From contig NZ_JAGGJX010000001.1 of the NCBI RefSeq assembly GCF_017873185.1, positions 558,001-622,000 on the forward strand: a DNA stretch of 64,000 bases, given 5' to 3'. Positions 8,927 to 18,291 of the stretch are shown here, in pieces. A model generated the notes under the pieces. It did not search any database, was not told where the DNA came from, and saw only the letters and a program-made list of their open reading frames with translations. The position numbers were made by a program, and so were the translations under genes. Within the stretch, counting starts at the first letter, position 1. The number at the start of each line of letters is the position of its first letter. The stretch comes from Metaclostridioides mangenotii (GTDB taxonomy: Bacteria; Bacillota; Clostridia; Peptostreptococcales; Peptostreptococcaceae).

Positions 8927-9494
8927 CTTTATTTCCTCCCAACCTTTTGTAGTCTTCTATTGTGTCAATATCAAGTAACATCTTTTCAGGTACTTCTACG
9001 TATTTTATTTTGGATGATTGAACTATCACTTTTTTACCTTTTTCATCATTTTGTAAATTCATTAGCTCTCCCTTTTTATTACACGGAAAGATGACTGGAT
9101 TTCCAGTTTTTCCATTGCTTCTCGGTATCACAATATATTCAGGATCATTTTTGAATTCTTCAACTAGCTCTTTTAAATAAAATATATCAAAAAAAGGCTG
9201 ATCCGCTACAAAAAACATATATCCCTTAGAATTCACAACATTATTTAATCCCAATTTTATGGACTCGCTCTGACCTACTTCAGCATTTTTATTGTATATA
9301 ATCTTAAAATTATATTTATCACTTAGTTTAAAAATTTCTTCATACTGGCTAACTACGACTACATCGTCAAAATTCATCTCTTTAACTACTCTAAATACAT
9401 TCTCAGCCAAAATAGAATTGCCGTACCTTAACAGCAATTTATTCTCACCCATCCTTCTAGATAATCCAGAAGCCATAATAATCGCACTTATCAT
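8913..9494 (-). CDS. mocA: MocA-like molybdenum cofactor nucleotidyltransferase
   Basis: NTP-transferase fold, 193 residues. The N-terminal loop ASGLSRRMGENKLLL is the nucleotide-binding signature shared by MobA/MocA. Further on are VADQPFF (metal-binding Asp region) and TGNPVIFP, typical of MocA. MocA transfers CMP to molybdopterin to make the cytosine dinucleotide form used by bacterial xanthine-dehydrogenase-family enzymes. Placed between yqeC and the molybdopterin-binding protein in an apparent operon. CTP versus GTP preference is inferred from the neighbourhood, which holds several Mo hydroxylases; a separate MobA-like gene sits at 54200. Confidence 0.85.
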   Translation of the reverse strand: MISAIIMASGLSRRMGENKLLLRYGNSILAENVFRVVKEMNFDDVVVVSQYEEIFKLSDKYNFKIIYNKNAEVGQSESIKLGLNNVVNSKGYMFFVADQPFFDIFYLKELVEEFKNDPEYIVIPRSNGKTGNPVIFPCNKKGELMNLQNDEKGKKVIVQSSKIKYVEVPEKMLLDIDTIEDYKRLGGNKDEIN

Positions 9495-9580
9495 ATAATA
9501 TCATCCTCATAATTCTACATAATTATATTAAAATACATTATAGTATTTATTTCAACTATATTTCCACATTTAAATATAGT

Positions 9581-10345
9581 TTATTTGTATAGTGTACATG
9601 TATTTTGCTTAATACTCCCAAAATACAACTTTATATTTTCATCTTTTTCTATAATTGATTTCATAATTTCTCTAGCTATAGCTTCTCTTCCATTATTTTC
9701 AACTTTGTTTATAAATAGTACTCTTTCCCCTTTTGAGTTTTTAAATAGAGCTTTTTTATTTAATACAATCTTTACTAGATCAGATACATCTACACCTTTG
9801 TTTAATTTTTTATATAGATTGTTTTTATATCCTATTTGATCTATAAACTTATCTAATCTGTGTATATTCTCTTCATTTATCTTCATATTGTAAGAAGTGA
9901 TATCTAATATAGCGATAGTTTTTGTGGTATTTTCATATACTATAGGTTCGTTGTCATTCCATCCCTTTAGTTTCTTTTTCTTTGATCCATCACCCTCAAT
10001 TAAGATCAAATCAAATTTATCCTCAAGCTTTTTTAGATCTTTAAAATCGATTCCTACAATTTTATTGTCTTCATTAATACATTTTCCGCATACTGTAATA
10101 CCTTTTACAAAATTTAAATTTGAAAGTTCCTCTTCAGAAATATCATCCAGTAAGATCATATTTTCATAGGAAGCTTCACACGGAACAAAAATTTTTGTAG
10201 TAGTAGTTAAAAGCACTCTAGATTTTTTTCTATATATTTGTGCTATCGAATCTATAAATGATGTCTTTCCCCCCGCCCCTACTACGGTTATTATTTCTTT
10301 TTTATCCATACTGTTTTTTATATCAATTAAACTATCTAAACTCAT
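9581..10345 (-). CDS. yqeC: YqeC, selenium-dependent hydroxylase accessory protein
   Basis: About 254 residues. A P-loop VVGAGGKTS near the N-terminus, then TTTTKIF and LIEGDGSKKKKLKGW, match the YqeC family. YqeC occurs almost only with SDMH genes; its biochemical role is not settled. The second ATG is chosen because AGAGGG stands 5 bases before it. It heads the yqeC-mocA-molybdopterin-binding protein set. YqeB, the usual companion, is not in this window. Confidence 0.85.
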   Translation of the reverse strand: MSLDSLIDIKNSMDKKEIITVVGAGGKTSFIDSIAQIYRKKSRVLLTTTTKIFVPCEASYENMILLDDISEEELSNLNFVKGITVCGKCINEDNKIVGIDFKDLKKLEDKFDLILIEGDGSKKKKLKGWNDNEPIVYENTTKTIAILDITSYNMKINEENIHRLDKFIDQIGYKNNLYKKLNKGVDVSDLVKIVLNKKALFKNSKGERVLFINKVENNGREAIAREIMKSIIEKDENIKLYFGSIKQNTCTLYK

Positions 10346-10520
10346 AAGCATCCCTCTGCTTTCCTCAATTAATTACAACATGTATTTATTAATTCATATT
10401 CACTTTTATATTATTATTATAATATTAAATTGACACCTCATCTCAATATTATAAATATTGTTCCATGCTTGAAGCAAATTGATTTGTAAATAAAAATTAT
10501 ACATATTCTGTTTATATATT

Positions 10521-10566
10521 AAAATACCCTAAAGGCATTAATTAAAATACTTTTAGGATATTTTTT
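10521..10566 (-). terminator. Terminator after the glycerophosphodiesterase gene
   Basis: Inverted arms AAAATACCCTAAAGG and CTTTTAGGATATTTT, T-rich flanks on both strands, 18 bases past the stop. Confidence 0.7.
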
Positions 10567-10583
10567 AACTTTATAGTATTAAT

Positions 10584-12365
10584 TTAACCATATAATTCGG
10601 ATATAAAACTTAATAATCTATTCGCATAAGTCGGAGAATTAGTCTCATCCTCTATAACCCTATTTAGTAGAGTCATATTGTCAGTTATAATTCCATCTAC
10701 ATTTAGGAATATCATATTATTTATAACCTCTTCATCATTTACCGTCCACACAAAAACTTTTTTACCTAACTTGTGAGCTTTATCTACAAACCTACCTCCT
10801 ATAGTAGTATATTCTACAGTAAAGAAATCTGCCCTAATGCTCGGCATACCCGCTAAATTATATGGAAGTATGTAACCTACATTTAGCTCAGGTGATTTCT
10901 CTTTTAATTCTGTTACAACTTTATAGTCTAATGACTGTACTATATGCTCATTTTCTAATATGTTAGCTTTATATCTTTTTATAAATAAATCTACAATATC
11001 ATCACTAGTATATTTAGTTGTTTTAATTTCTATCAAAAGTTTTTGATTTTTTAGTTTTGCTTCTTTCAAGTAATCATCAAAGCTTGGTATCTTAGCTTCA
11101 AATCCATTCTCACGTATAGTTATTTCTTCAAGCTCTTTTAAAGTAAGCTTGGAGGTATTCGCTTTTAATCCAGCTAGTTTCTTTAGAGAATTGTCGTGCA
11201 TAACTACGAATTTATGATCCTTAGTTTCTTGAATATCCATCTCTACATAGTCTGGACTGTGATCAACTATAGTATTTAATGAATCTAAAGTATTCTGAAC
11301 ACCATTTCTCAAGCTAACTCCCCTATGAGATATCGTCATAGGTTTTGATGTCAAAAGCCCCTGCATATAAGCAAAATTGAAATATAAAACACCAGCTATA
11401 GTTATAAGCACACTTATTCTAATCAATATATCGTTAATTTTTATTTTATTGTATTTATCTTTATGGTACTTAAGACTATTATTTGGTTGGCATTTAATCG
11501 CTTTACTTTTAAATAGAATTTCAAGTAACAGTTCAAAAAAGTAGACTGTTATATATGCTGTTAAAACGATTGCTATAAGCTGAATTAAAAGTAGAGACAC
11601 TACTGCACTGTAAAGTGCTAAATCAGGTAAGTTATTGTCAAAAAATACTTGCATTTGGTAAAGTAAAAAAAATACTAAAATCACTGCAAATACAAAAACT
11701 ACTACTACCGACATAAACCTAAAAATGATTTTAAGAATTTTACCTTTTGTGATATTCCAACTTTCAACTACTGCTGATTTTATAGTATTCTTTTTTAAAA
11801 TCAAAAGTGGTAAAACTAATACCAATCTAATTGCAAGGTAGAACATAACGAAATAGAAAATAGCAAGTAGTGCTATATATACAAACTTTCCCTCAAATAT
11901 GTAATCGATAATAAAATTTGGTATAGCGGCTTTTGATAACAATGCTGTTGAATACCCTAATCCGCTAAATGGAAGTATCAGTAAAAAATAAAATATAAAG
12001 AATACAAAAGATCCCGGCGAAACTTTACTAATTTGATCAACAGTTAATGCTACTATCCTCCCAATTTTTATATCTTTATCCATCCTTATGTAGTAAACAC
12101 TTAAAAGTAAAAAAGTAAATTCTAGAAATACCGTTATTATCACTATAGAAAATACTGTTAATAACCCCAATAATGTTATAGGATGATTTAATAGTATATC
12201 TTTTATATTCGTATACGATATAAAAGATATCCCACTTATATCTAGTATAAATGTTGTAACACTTGAAAGTATCGGAATCAAAATTAGAAGTATTATTAAA
12301 CTGGGTATAGATACTACTTCTAAATATCTGATTAAATTTTTAAAAAATAATTTTATATTTAACAT
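10584..12365 (-). CDS. Membrane-anchored glycerophosphodiester phosphodiesterase
   Basis: A 593-residue protein with two parts. Residues 1-330 hold many hydrophobic segments (the GDPD membrane domain). Residues from about 345 are a GDPD catalytic TIM barrel: ISHRGVS, then YVEMDIQETKD with the metal-binding Glu/Asp, then VMHDNSLKKLAGL with the second catalytic His, and IEIKTTK. It should hydrolyse glycerophosphodiesters or lipoteichoic-acid-type polymers outside the membrane. The start is supported by GAGGGATAGG upstream. That leader overlaps the end of a decayed hydrolase gene, so this gene seems to have been joined to its present promoter by a deletion. Confidence 0.9.
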   Translation of the reverse strand: MLNIKLFFKNLIRYLEVVSIPSLIILLILIPILSSVTTFILDISGISFISYTNIKDILLNHPITLLGLLTVFSIVIITVFLEFTFLLLSVYYIRMDKDIKIGRIVALTVDQISKVSPGSFVFFIFYFLLILPFSGLGYSTALLSKAAIPNFIIDYIFEGKFVYIALLAIFYFVMFYLAIRLVLVLPLLILKKNTIKSAVVESWNITKGKILKIIFRFMSVVVVFVFAVILVFFLLYQMQVFFDNNLPDLALYSAVVSLLLIQLIAIVLTAYITVYFFELLLEILFKSKAIKCQPNNSLKYHKDKYNKIKINDILIRISVLITIAGVLYFNFAYMQGLLTSKPMTISHRGVSLRNGVQNTLDSLNTIVDHSPDYVEMDIQETKDHKFVVMHDNSLKKLAGLKANTSKLTLKELEEITIRENGFEAKIPSFDDYLKEAKLKNQKLLIEIKTTKYTSDDIVDLFIKRYKANILENEHIVQSLDYKVVTELKEKSPELNVGYILPYNLAGMPSIRADFFTVEYTTIGGRFVDKAHKLGKKVFVWTVNDEEVINNMIFLNVDGIITDNMTLLNRVIEDETNSPTYANRLLSFISELYG

Positions 12366-12367
12366 TT

Positions 12368-12478
12368 TTAATACCTATCCCTCTTCATCCGAAATCTAGT
12401 ACAGCCATTTCCCAGTGTTGAATTATACTGTCCAATCACTTCTATTGCATTTTGTATTCTTTTACTGTTTACCTTCAA
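12368..12478 (-). pseudogene. N-terminal stub of an M20-type carbamoylase/allantoate amidohydrolase
   Basis: From a TTG at 12478 with GGGAG upstream the frame reads VNSKRIQNAIEVIG...GNGCTRF, resembling the start of HyuC/AllC-type enzymes (R--I--L---G-TP-GG-TRL). After TRF the expected S/T-D-E-E continuation appears in a different frame (SDEEG) before a stop, pointing to a frameshift. Nothing of the zinc-binding or dimerisation domains remains; the GDPD gene begins 3 bases on. The family splits N-carbamoyl amino acids or allantoate, products of pyrimidine and purine breakdown, which fits the neighbourhood. Confidence 0.5.
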
Positions 12479-12502
12479 TTTATCACTCTCCCTACATTTC
12501 AT

Positions 12503-12540
12503 AAAAAATAAAAAAGCCCACTCGATAAATATCGAGAAGT
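12503..12540 (-). terminator. Hairpin with T-run in the leader of the hydrolase stub
   Basis: On the minus strand CTCGATATTTATCGAG is followed within 5 bases by TTTTTTATTTTTT. It stands upstream of the stub's TTG start, so it is either an attenuator in that gene's leader or a second terminator behind the large operon. Confidence 0.65.
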
Positions 12541-12635
12541 TGTATTTGTTCAATCCATAGTTTCTTTAAATATCTATTTGAAATAAAAAATCTCTTTAAG
12601 TTATACTACTACAAAATATAATAAAAATAAATAGA

Positions 12636-12670
12636 GGAGCTGTCTCAAAAATTTTTTTGATACAGCTCCT
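12636..12670 (-). terminator. Terminator of the large purine operon
   Basis: GGAGCTGTATC and GAGACAGCTCC arms with an A/T-rich loop, 34 bases after the stop of the last gene. Confidence 0.75.
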
Positions 12671-12703
12671 TTAATTCATCAGCTCTAGTCGATCGATATT
12701 TTA

Positions 12704-13789
12704 TTAAACAATAACTTTTAACGTATCTAACTTTCTTCCTAGTGCCTTTGGCTTACATACTGATAAACATAGTCCGCAGTATCTACATTCTTTCTCATCT
12801 AACTCCATCTTGTCATTTAGCTTTCTAGCTTGATACGCACATACTTTTTCGCACATTCTACATCTCACACATTTATCTTCTACAAAAGTAAACTCAAAAC
12901 TCTCTCTCTCGTTTACAGTTCCCATGTGTTTGTGGACTACCCCACGTGCGTTTTCAATACTTCCATAACCTAATCTATCTAAGTTTGCATTTAGATCTTT
13001 GTGGATTTTAGTTATTACTTCAGGTCCTTTTAATATAACTACCGAGCAGATTCCAACAAAGTCGGCACCAGCCATAATCATCTCTACAGCATCATCTCCG
13101 CTTACACATCCTCCAAGACCTATTATAGGTATACTTACCTTTTGTCGTATTTCATATATTTTATGAAGCGTTATTGGTTTTATAACATCTCCACTTAACC
13201 ATCCAAATCCATCTCCACCTAAAAGAGGTCTTCCTGTCTCTATATCAATCCTAAAAGCAGGTCCCACAGAGTCACAAGCTGTTATAGCATCAGCTCCTGC
13301 TTCTTCTAATGATTTACATAGATTTGATATATCATCAGCCATTGGCGGCAGTTTAACTATTATGGGTATTTTTACTTTGCTTTTTGCATCTTTAAGCATC
13401 GGGATAAGATCGTTATAATCGTAAGAAACCAATTCTATAAAATTAGCTCCTGCTACTTCCACTTTTTTTACAAGCTCGCTACTTTCCTCAAGAGTGTGAC
13501 CAATTGATGCTATACAAACAGTCCCATTTTCCTTCATCTTTGGAATCTCGTAATCTATCCATTGATCTGGCTCAAAGTCAGTCCATTTTTCATTATTTAT
13601 TAGTGCATTATTTGTGTTTCTAACCATATGTGGAGCTGGATTTATAGCTCTTAATCTCCTTATAGTTTTAGTGACCACAGCACCAGCACCTGAATCGCTA
13701 AGTATCTTACATCCTTCAGCACTATATGTTAAAGGCCCTGATCCTATTATTAATGGTGATTTTAATTCTTTTCCTAAAAAATTATACAT
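12704..13789 (-). CDS. PreA-like dihydropyrimidine/dihydroorotate dehydrogenase family Fe-S flavoprotein
   Basis: A 361-residue protein. Residues 1-300 are an FMN-binding TIM barrel of the DHOD class (LIIGSGPLT, IIVKLPP, IPIIGLGGCVSGDDA). The C-terminus (about 308-350) is a two-cluster ferredoxin domain: CVRCRMCEKVC and CRYCGLCLSVC. This is the layout of PreA, the pyrimidine-reducing subunit of NAD-dependent dihydropyrimidine dehydrogenase. No PreT partner is present, so electrons may come from ferredoxin or another flavoprotein. It is the last gene of the purine operon; reduction of uracil, thymine or a related ring is inferred, not shown. Confidence 0.82.
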   Translation of the reverse strand: MYNFLGKELKSPLIIGSGPLTYSAEGCKILSDSGAGAVVTKTIRRLRAINPAPHMVRNTNNALINNEKWTDFEPDQWIDYEIPKMKENGTVCIASIGHTLEESSELVKKVEVAGANFIELVSYDYNDLIPMLKDAKSKVKIPIIVKLPPMADDISNLCKSLEEAGADAITACDSVGPAFRIDIETGRPLLGGDGFGWLSGDVIKPITLHKIYEIRQKVSIPIIGLGGCVSGDDAVEMIMAGADFVGICSVVILKGPEVITKIHKDLNANLDRLGYGSIENARGVVHKHMGTVNERESFEFTFVEDKCVRCRMCEKVCAYQARKLNDKMELDEKECRYCGLCLSVCKPKALGRKLDTLKVIV

Positions 13790-13836
13790 ACTATGCCTCT
13801 TTTCCCATCTTATCGATATTTATTTATATAACTTAA

Positions 13837-15147
13837 TTAAAACTTCCAGAAATCTTCCGCTACTTTTTTCATATCTTCTTCAACAGATTTTTTGTCTACA
13901 CCAGATAATTCGTAATCCTTTAAAACCCTCTTTCCATTTATAAATACATTTGATACAAACTCTTTTCTTCCATGCACAACTATTTGATCATATATATTAT
14001 CAAGGTTTATAGGTGTTTTGAATTTATTTTCTAAGACAATTACATCTGCTTTATTTCCAACTTTTATCTTTCCGGAGTCTTTTAAGTTTAAAACGTATGC
14101 TCCATGTTCAGTAGCCATTTGAAGTACGGTCTTTGCAGACATGACTGTCGTATCTTCTGCAACCGACTTATGTATTAAAAAAGCCCCTCTCATTACTTCA
14201 AAGAAATCATTAATATATCCATCGGTTCCAAGCGCGACTTTTATACCCTCATCTAGCATTTTCTGTACTGGCGAAAAACCTCCTCCTATTTCACAGTTAC
14301 TCAGTGGCATATGAACTACCTTCGTTCCTCTTTCCTTTAATATCTCTATTTCTTCATCGTCAACTTTAACACATTGCGATACAAGTATATTTTCATCTAG
14401 AATATTTAAATCATTGTAGTACTTTACAGGTTTTGTTCCAAAGTATTTAGCTGTGTAATTTGGTTCGTAAGTACTTTCGGATAAGTGAAACTGCATTGGA
14501 GCGTCTAATACTAGAGCCATTTGTTTGGTTTTTTTTATAAAATCTGCTGAACATGTGAAGCTAGTGTGAGTACACATCATCCCTGAAATCAATTTACTAT
14601 TTTCTTTGCTCCATCTTATAAGATCAGCATTTTCTTTTAAACACTTAAGTCCATTTTCACAATCTATCCTCTCACAGCTTTCAATGGATATTACTGCTTT
14701 CATTCCTAAGTTTTCTATAATTTTACCTTGTTCTATGAGAGTTCCTTCTTCTGTATTCGGAGCTTCTAGAGTGTCACATAAACCTATGACACCTGATTCA
14801 ATTAGCTCAATTGCTGAAGTGACAGTAGTTGCCTTAACTTCCCTTAAACCTATTCTATTTTCTATAAATGGCCACCAATAGTCATTTAAAAAACCTTCAA
14901 AATCATTAAATTCAACATTGGCTGGAATTCCTCTAGATAGAACTCCATACTGGTGCATATGAGCATTTATAAATCCTGGCATTACCACTGCTTCTGATTT
15001 GTCAATAATCTCTACACCAGGATATTTACTTCTTAACTCCACATTTGGAATTATATCTTTTATAATCTCGTCTTCTATAACTACAGCGTGATCAGCGTAT
15101 ATATCATCTACAGAGGACATTAAGAACTTACTTTTTATTGCAATCAT
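13837..15147 (-). CDS. ssnA: SsnA-like amidohydrolase lacking the usual beta-6 histidine
   Basis: A 436-residue amidohydrolase resembling SsnA: SRGIPANV and DFEGFLNDYWW near residues 71-92 fit that family. Expected metal ligands are present: HMH (63, 65), His221 in HLSES with Glu224, and Asp309 in LGTDG. Where subtype III deaminases have VHC, this protein has SQC (Gln258), so the catalytic His that polarises the attacking water is missing; both amidohydrolase paralogues in the operon keep it. It may use another base or act on a different substrate. Gene order after the Mo subunit, with a 13-base gap, matches SDMH loci. Strong ribosome site AGGGGG. Confidence 0.8.
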   Translation of the reverse strand: MIAIKSKFLMSSVDDIYADHAVVIEDEIIKDIIPNVELRSKYPGVEIIDKSEAVVMPGFINAHMHQYGVLSRGIPANVEFNDFEGFLNDYWWPFIENRIGLREVKATTVTSAIELIESGVIGLCDTLEAPNTEEGTLIEQGKIIENLGMKAVISIESCERIDCENGLKCLKENADLIRWSKENSKLISGMMCTHTSFTCSADFIKKTKQMALVLDAPMQFHLSESTYEPNYTAKYFGTKPVKYYNDLNILDENILVSQCVKVDDEEIEILKERGTKVVHMPLSNCEIGGGFSPVQKMLDEGIKVALGTDGYINDFFEVMRGAFLIHKSVAEDTTVMSAKTVLQMATEHGAYVLNLKDSGKIKVGNKADVIVLENKFKTPINLDNIYDQIVVHGRKEFVSNVFINGKRVLKDYELSGVDKKSVEEDMKKVAEDFWKF

Positions 15148-15160
15148 AAATGCTTACCCC

Positions 15161-17455
15161 CTATTTTTTATTCTTCATAGACATATATACTTTTTCAGCA
15201 GTTATTGGCAATTCCCTAATATTTACTCCTGCAGCATTGTATACTGCATTTGCTAGCGCTGGTGCTGGAGTGTGTATTACTATTTCTCCAAGCGATTTTG
15301 CTCCATAAGGGCCCGATGGCTCGTAATTATCTATAAACTCTACTTGTATATTTTTAACTTCTTTTTTAGTTGGGACTTTGTACTGAAGGAAACTAGTTGT
15401 TTGAAGATTCCCATCCTCATCATGTCTTGGCTCTTCATAGACCGCTAAACCGATCCCTTGAGTAACGCCACCTTCTACTTGTATCCTCGCAAGTGTCGGG
15501 TTCATAACCGCTCCACAGTCTACTGTACAAACGTAGTCTATTATTTCAAACTCACCTGTAGTTTTGTCTAGCTCTATCTCAACAAATCCCGCCAAGAAAG
15601 GTTTGGCACTCTCTTTTATTCCAAAACTTTCGGATGAATAAAGTACTTCTTGGTCTCCACCTCCAACTGATTCCCTTCCTAACTCTTCAAGAAGTACAAA
15701 TTTATCAATTTCATTTATACTGCAAACTCTGTCTTCAAATAACATCAAGTCCTCTGTTGGAATTTCGAGTTTTTTGCTTGCTACTTTTAATATCTTTGCT
15801 TTTAAACTCTCCGCTGATTTTATTGTTGCACTTCCTGTTACATAAGTCGTACAAGATGCAAATGCACCTGTATCGTATGGACACATATCGGTATCCCCTG
15901 TATGAACAGATATTCTATCTAAAGTAGTATTTAATGCCTTAGCTGCTATTTGAGCTAATATAGTATCTGAACCAGTTCCGAGGTCTGACGATCCGGACAT
16001 AAGTTTATACGTTCCATCTTCGTCCATTCTCATATTTACAATAGCCATATCAATCCCTGAGATACCAGATCCATGGGTTGCTATAGACATTCCTACCGCT
16101 CTAACTTTGTTATTTCCAATTTCTCTAATAGGATATTTTTCATCCCATCCTATCAATTCTTTACCTCTTTTGATACACTCATCCAGTTTACAGGTTCTAA
16201 TCGGAAAGTTCATTATTCCTCCATCCGATTTATCCTTTATTATGTTCTTAAGTTTAAGATCTATTGGGTCCATTCCCAGTTCCTGAGCCAACTCATTTAT
16301 AGCACTATCTAGAGCAAATGTACCTTGAGTAGCTCCATATCCTCTAAGTGCTCCACCTGGAACCAAATTTGTATATACAGTTCTTCCATCGAACTTTATT
16401 GCTGGCACATCGTTATAAGCAGGTAGAGTATTATGACCTGACTCTGAGCAAACAGAAGGGCCATTATCTCCATATGCTCCAGTATTATTTAACGCCCTAA
16501 GCTCTATACCTTTTATATTTCCTTCTTTATCTGAACCTAATTTTATATCAAAGAACATTTGATGTCTTGTATTTGTCATAGCAAAAGTTTCTTTTCTAGT
16601 GTATATAAGCTTTGCAGGCCTTTTAGTCATCCAAGTTACAAAAGAAGCATATATCTCAGTTACTGCTATATTTTTACCTCCGAATCCACCTCCGATTCTA
16701 GGTTTTATAACTCTTATTTGTGAGTGCTTTAAACCTATAGCTCTGGCTATTTGTCTCCTCATATGATAAGCTGACTGGTTGGCAGATATAACTACTAATC
16801 TAGCGTTTGCATCGATGTATGTATACGCCCTATGCGTCTCCATCATGCAGTGAGCTTGAGGCTGAGTTATATACGATCTCTCTATAACCACATCGCTGTT
16901 TTCAAACTCTTTATCTACATCACCCTTTGAAAATTTTTCTCTTGAAACTATATTCCTACTTGCGTCAAGTCCAAAGTCGAACGGAGAAAATAGATCGTCC
17001 TCAGTGTGAATTAATATCGGGTTATTTTCTGATTTAGTAGCATCCAATATCGGCTCTAACTTTTCGTATTCAACTTTAATAAGTTTCATTGCTTTTAAAG
17101 CCGATTCTTCATCTTCAGCTGCGATTATGGCTACTTCATCTCCTACATATCTGACTACATCTTCAAGAATTAGCTGATCATGGGGAGAAGCTTCTGGATA
17201 AGACTCCCCCACCATTGAATATCTATAATTGGGTACATCCTTGTACGTATATATATCTACTATACCTTCAACTTTAAGAGCTTTACTTACATCTATATTT
17301 TTAATTTTCGCAAATGCGTGAGGACTTCTCATTAATTTAACTGTAAGTACATCTTTATGCATTATAAGATCTTCAGTATATATAGGTTTACCAGTAACTA
17401 TTGCCTCGCTATCAATTTTTCTTATCCCTTTATTTATCATCCTTATCACATCCAA
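15161..17455 (-). CDS. xdhA: Molybdenum hydroxylase (xanthine dehydrogenase family), Mo-binding subunit
   Basis: 764 residues with the two Mo-cofactor domains of the family. IGGGFGGK (254-261) contacts the cofactor, LRGYGATQG follows near 370, and the catalytic base Glu724 is in GAKSLGE close to the C-terminus. With the preceding FAD and Fe-S genes it forms a complete heterotrimer that would hydroxylate a purine or similar heterocycle with water as oxygen source. It overlaps the FAD gene by 26 bases; a second ATG 15 bases in (MINKGIRKID) could be the true start because its sequence starts like the paralogue at 34635. The RGYG pocket differs from the FRGFG of animal xanthine oxidase, so substrate is uncertain. 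yqeC nearby suggests selenium dependence. Confidence 0.9.
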   Translation of the reverse strand: MDVIRMINKGIRKIDSEAIVTGKPIYTEDLIMHKDVLTVKLMRSPHAFAKIKNIDVSKALKVEGIVDIYTYKDVPNYRYSMVGESYPEASPHDQLILEDVVRYVGDEVAIIAAEDEESALKAMKLIKVEYEKLEPILDATKSENNPILIHTEDDLFSPFDFGLDASRNIVSREKFSKGDVDKEFENSDVVIERSYITQPQAHCMMETHRAYTYIDANARLVVISANQSAYHMRRQIARAIGLKHSQIRVIKPRIGGGFGGKNIAVTEIYASFVTWMTKRPAKLIYTRKETFAMTNTRHQMFFDIKLGSDKEGNIKGIELRALNNTGAYGDNGPSVCSESGHNTLPAYNDVPAIKFDGRTVYTNLVPGGALRGYGATQGTFALDSAINELAQELGMDPIDLKLKNIIKDKSDGGIMNFPIRTCKLDECIKRGKELIGWDEKYPIREIGNNKVRAVGMSIATHGSGISGIDMAIVNMRMDEDGTYKLMSGSSDLGTGSDTILAQIAAKALNTTLDRISVHTGDTDMCPYDTGAFASCTTYVTGSATIKSAESLKAKILKVASKKLEIPTEDLMLFEDRVCSINEIDKFVLLEELGRESVGGGDQEVLYSSESFGIKESAKPFLAGFVEIELDKTTGEFEIIDYVCTVDCGAVMNPTLARIQVEGGVTQGIGLAVYEEPRHDEDGNLQTTSFLQYKVPTKKEVKNIQVEFIDNYEPSGPYGAKSLGEIVIHTPAPALANAVYNAAGVNIRELPITAEKVYMSMKNKK

Positions 17456-18224
17456 TACTCATATACATTCTTGTCACCAGTGCCTTAGCCATATCAGATC
17501 TATACTCTCTACTACCTCTTAAATTGCTGCCATACGACAACTCTTCTTTAACTAAATCCGATGCCTTTTCTATATCCTTTTCAATAGTTAGTACTTCACT
17601 GGCTTTCTTAGCTATTACTGCTTTTTGAGGTCTAGCACCTATTACAATTGTGTACTTTTCATCCTCACAGACTATAGCTCCATTTAATACTGGGAAATCA
17701 CCTGTACATTTTCTTATACAATCGAATATTCCTTTAGCCTTTTTTTTCTTTAATATAACCTCTACAAGTATATCTTTCTCGTAGTCGCTTTCTAAAAACT
17801 CTTCTAAATCTAAAGTACCTCTTTTGTAAAGTTTAACCTTAGCTCCAACTGCCAGTAATGGGGGAATTAAATCAGAAAATCCATATTTTGAAAAAACACT
17901 ACCACCAATCCTAGCTCCATTTCTGAACTGCACTCCCACTATATTAGATACTGCACATGAGATTATACCTCCACAGTAAGTCTTTATTAAGTTATCTTGT
18001 TCTAATTTTCTAAGGCTTACATCTGCACCTATAAGTATATTTTCATCGTCTTCATCTATATAGTCTAAATCTATATCTTTAAGATCAATTGCTGTCCCTA
18101 TATTTTTACTGCCCAATTTTAGAAAACTACTTCCGCCTAGTACTACGTTGTTTCTTTTAGATGTTAATAATTCATAAGCTTCGTCTAAACTCGTTGGGAC
18201 CACATACTCCTTTATGGTTACCAT
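17430..18224 (-). CDS. xdhB: Molybdenum hydroxylase, FAD-binding subunit
   Basis: 264 residues of the CO-dehydrogenase/xanthine-dehydrogenase FAD domain. VVLGGSSFLKLG gives the first FAD loop; VGVQFRNGARIGGSV matches the second FAD-binding loop. It carries electrons from the [2Fe-2S] subunit to NAD(P) or another acceptor. The start is supported by GAGGGGGATATT before ATG. Sits between the Fe-S and Mo genes and shares its end with the Mo gene start, which suggests coupled translation. Confidence 0.88.
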   Translation of the reverse strand: MVTIKEYVVPTSLDEAYELLTSKRNNVVLGGSSFLKLGSKNIGTAIDLKDIDLDYIDEDDENILIGADVSLRKLEQDNLIKTYCGGIISCAVSNIVGVQFRNGARIGGSVFSKYGFSDLIPPLLAVGAKVKLYKRGTLDLEEFLESDYEKDILVEVILKKKKAKGIFDCIRKCTGDFPVLNGAIVCEDEKYTIVIGARPQKAVIAKKASEVLTIEKDIEKASDLVKEELSYGSNLRGSREYRSDMAKALVTRMYMSIGCDKDDK

Positions 18225-18291
18225 AATATCCCCCTCTTGTATGAATTTTTTATTTCTAATATCTTATTACTTATTATAGTTTAAGTAATTG

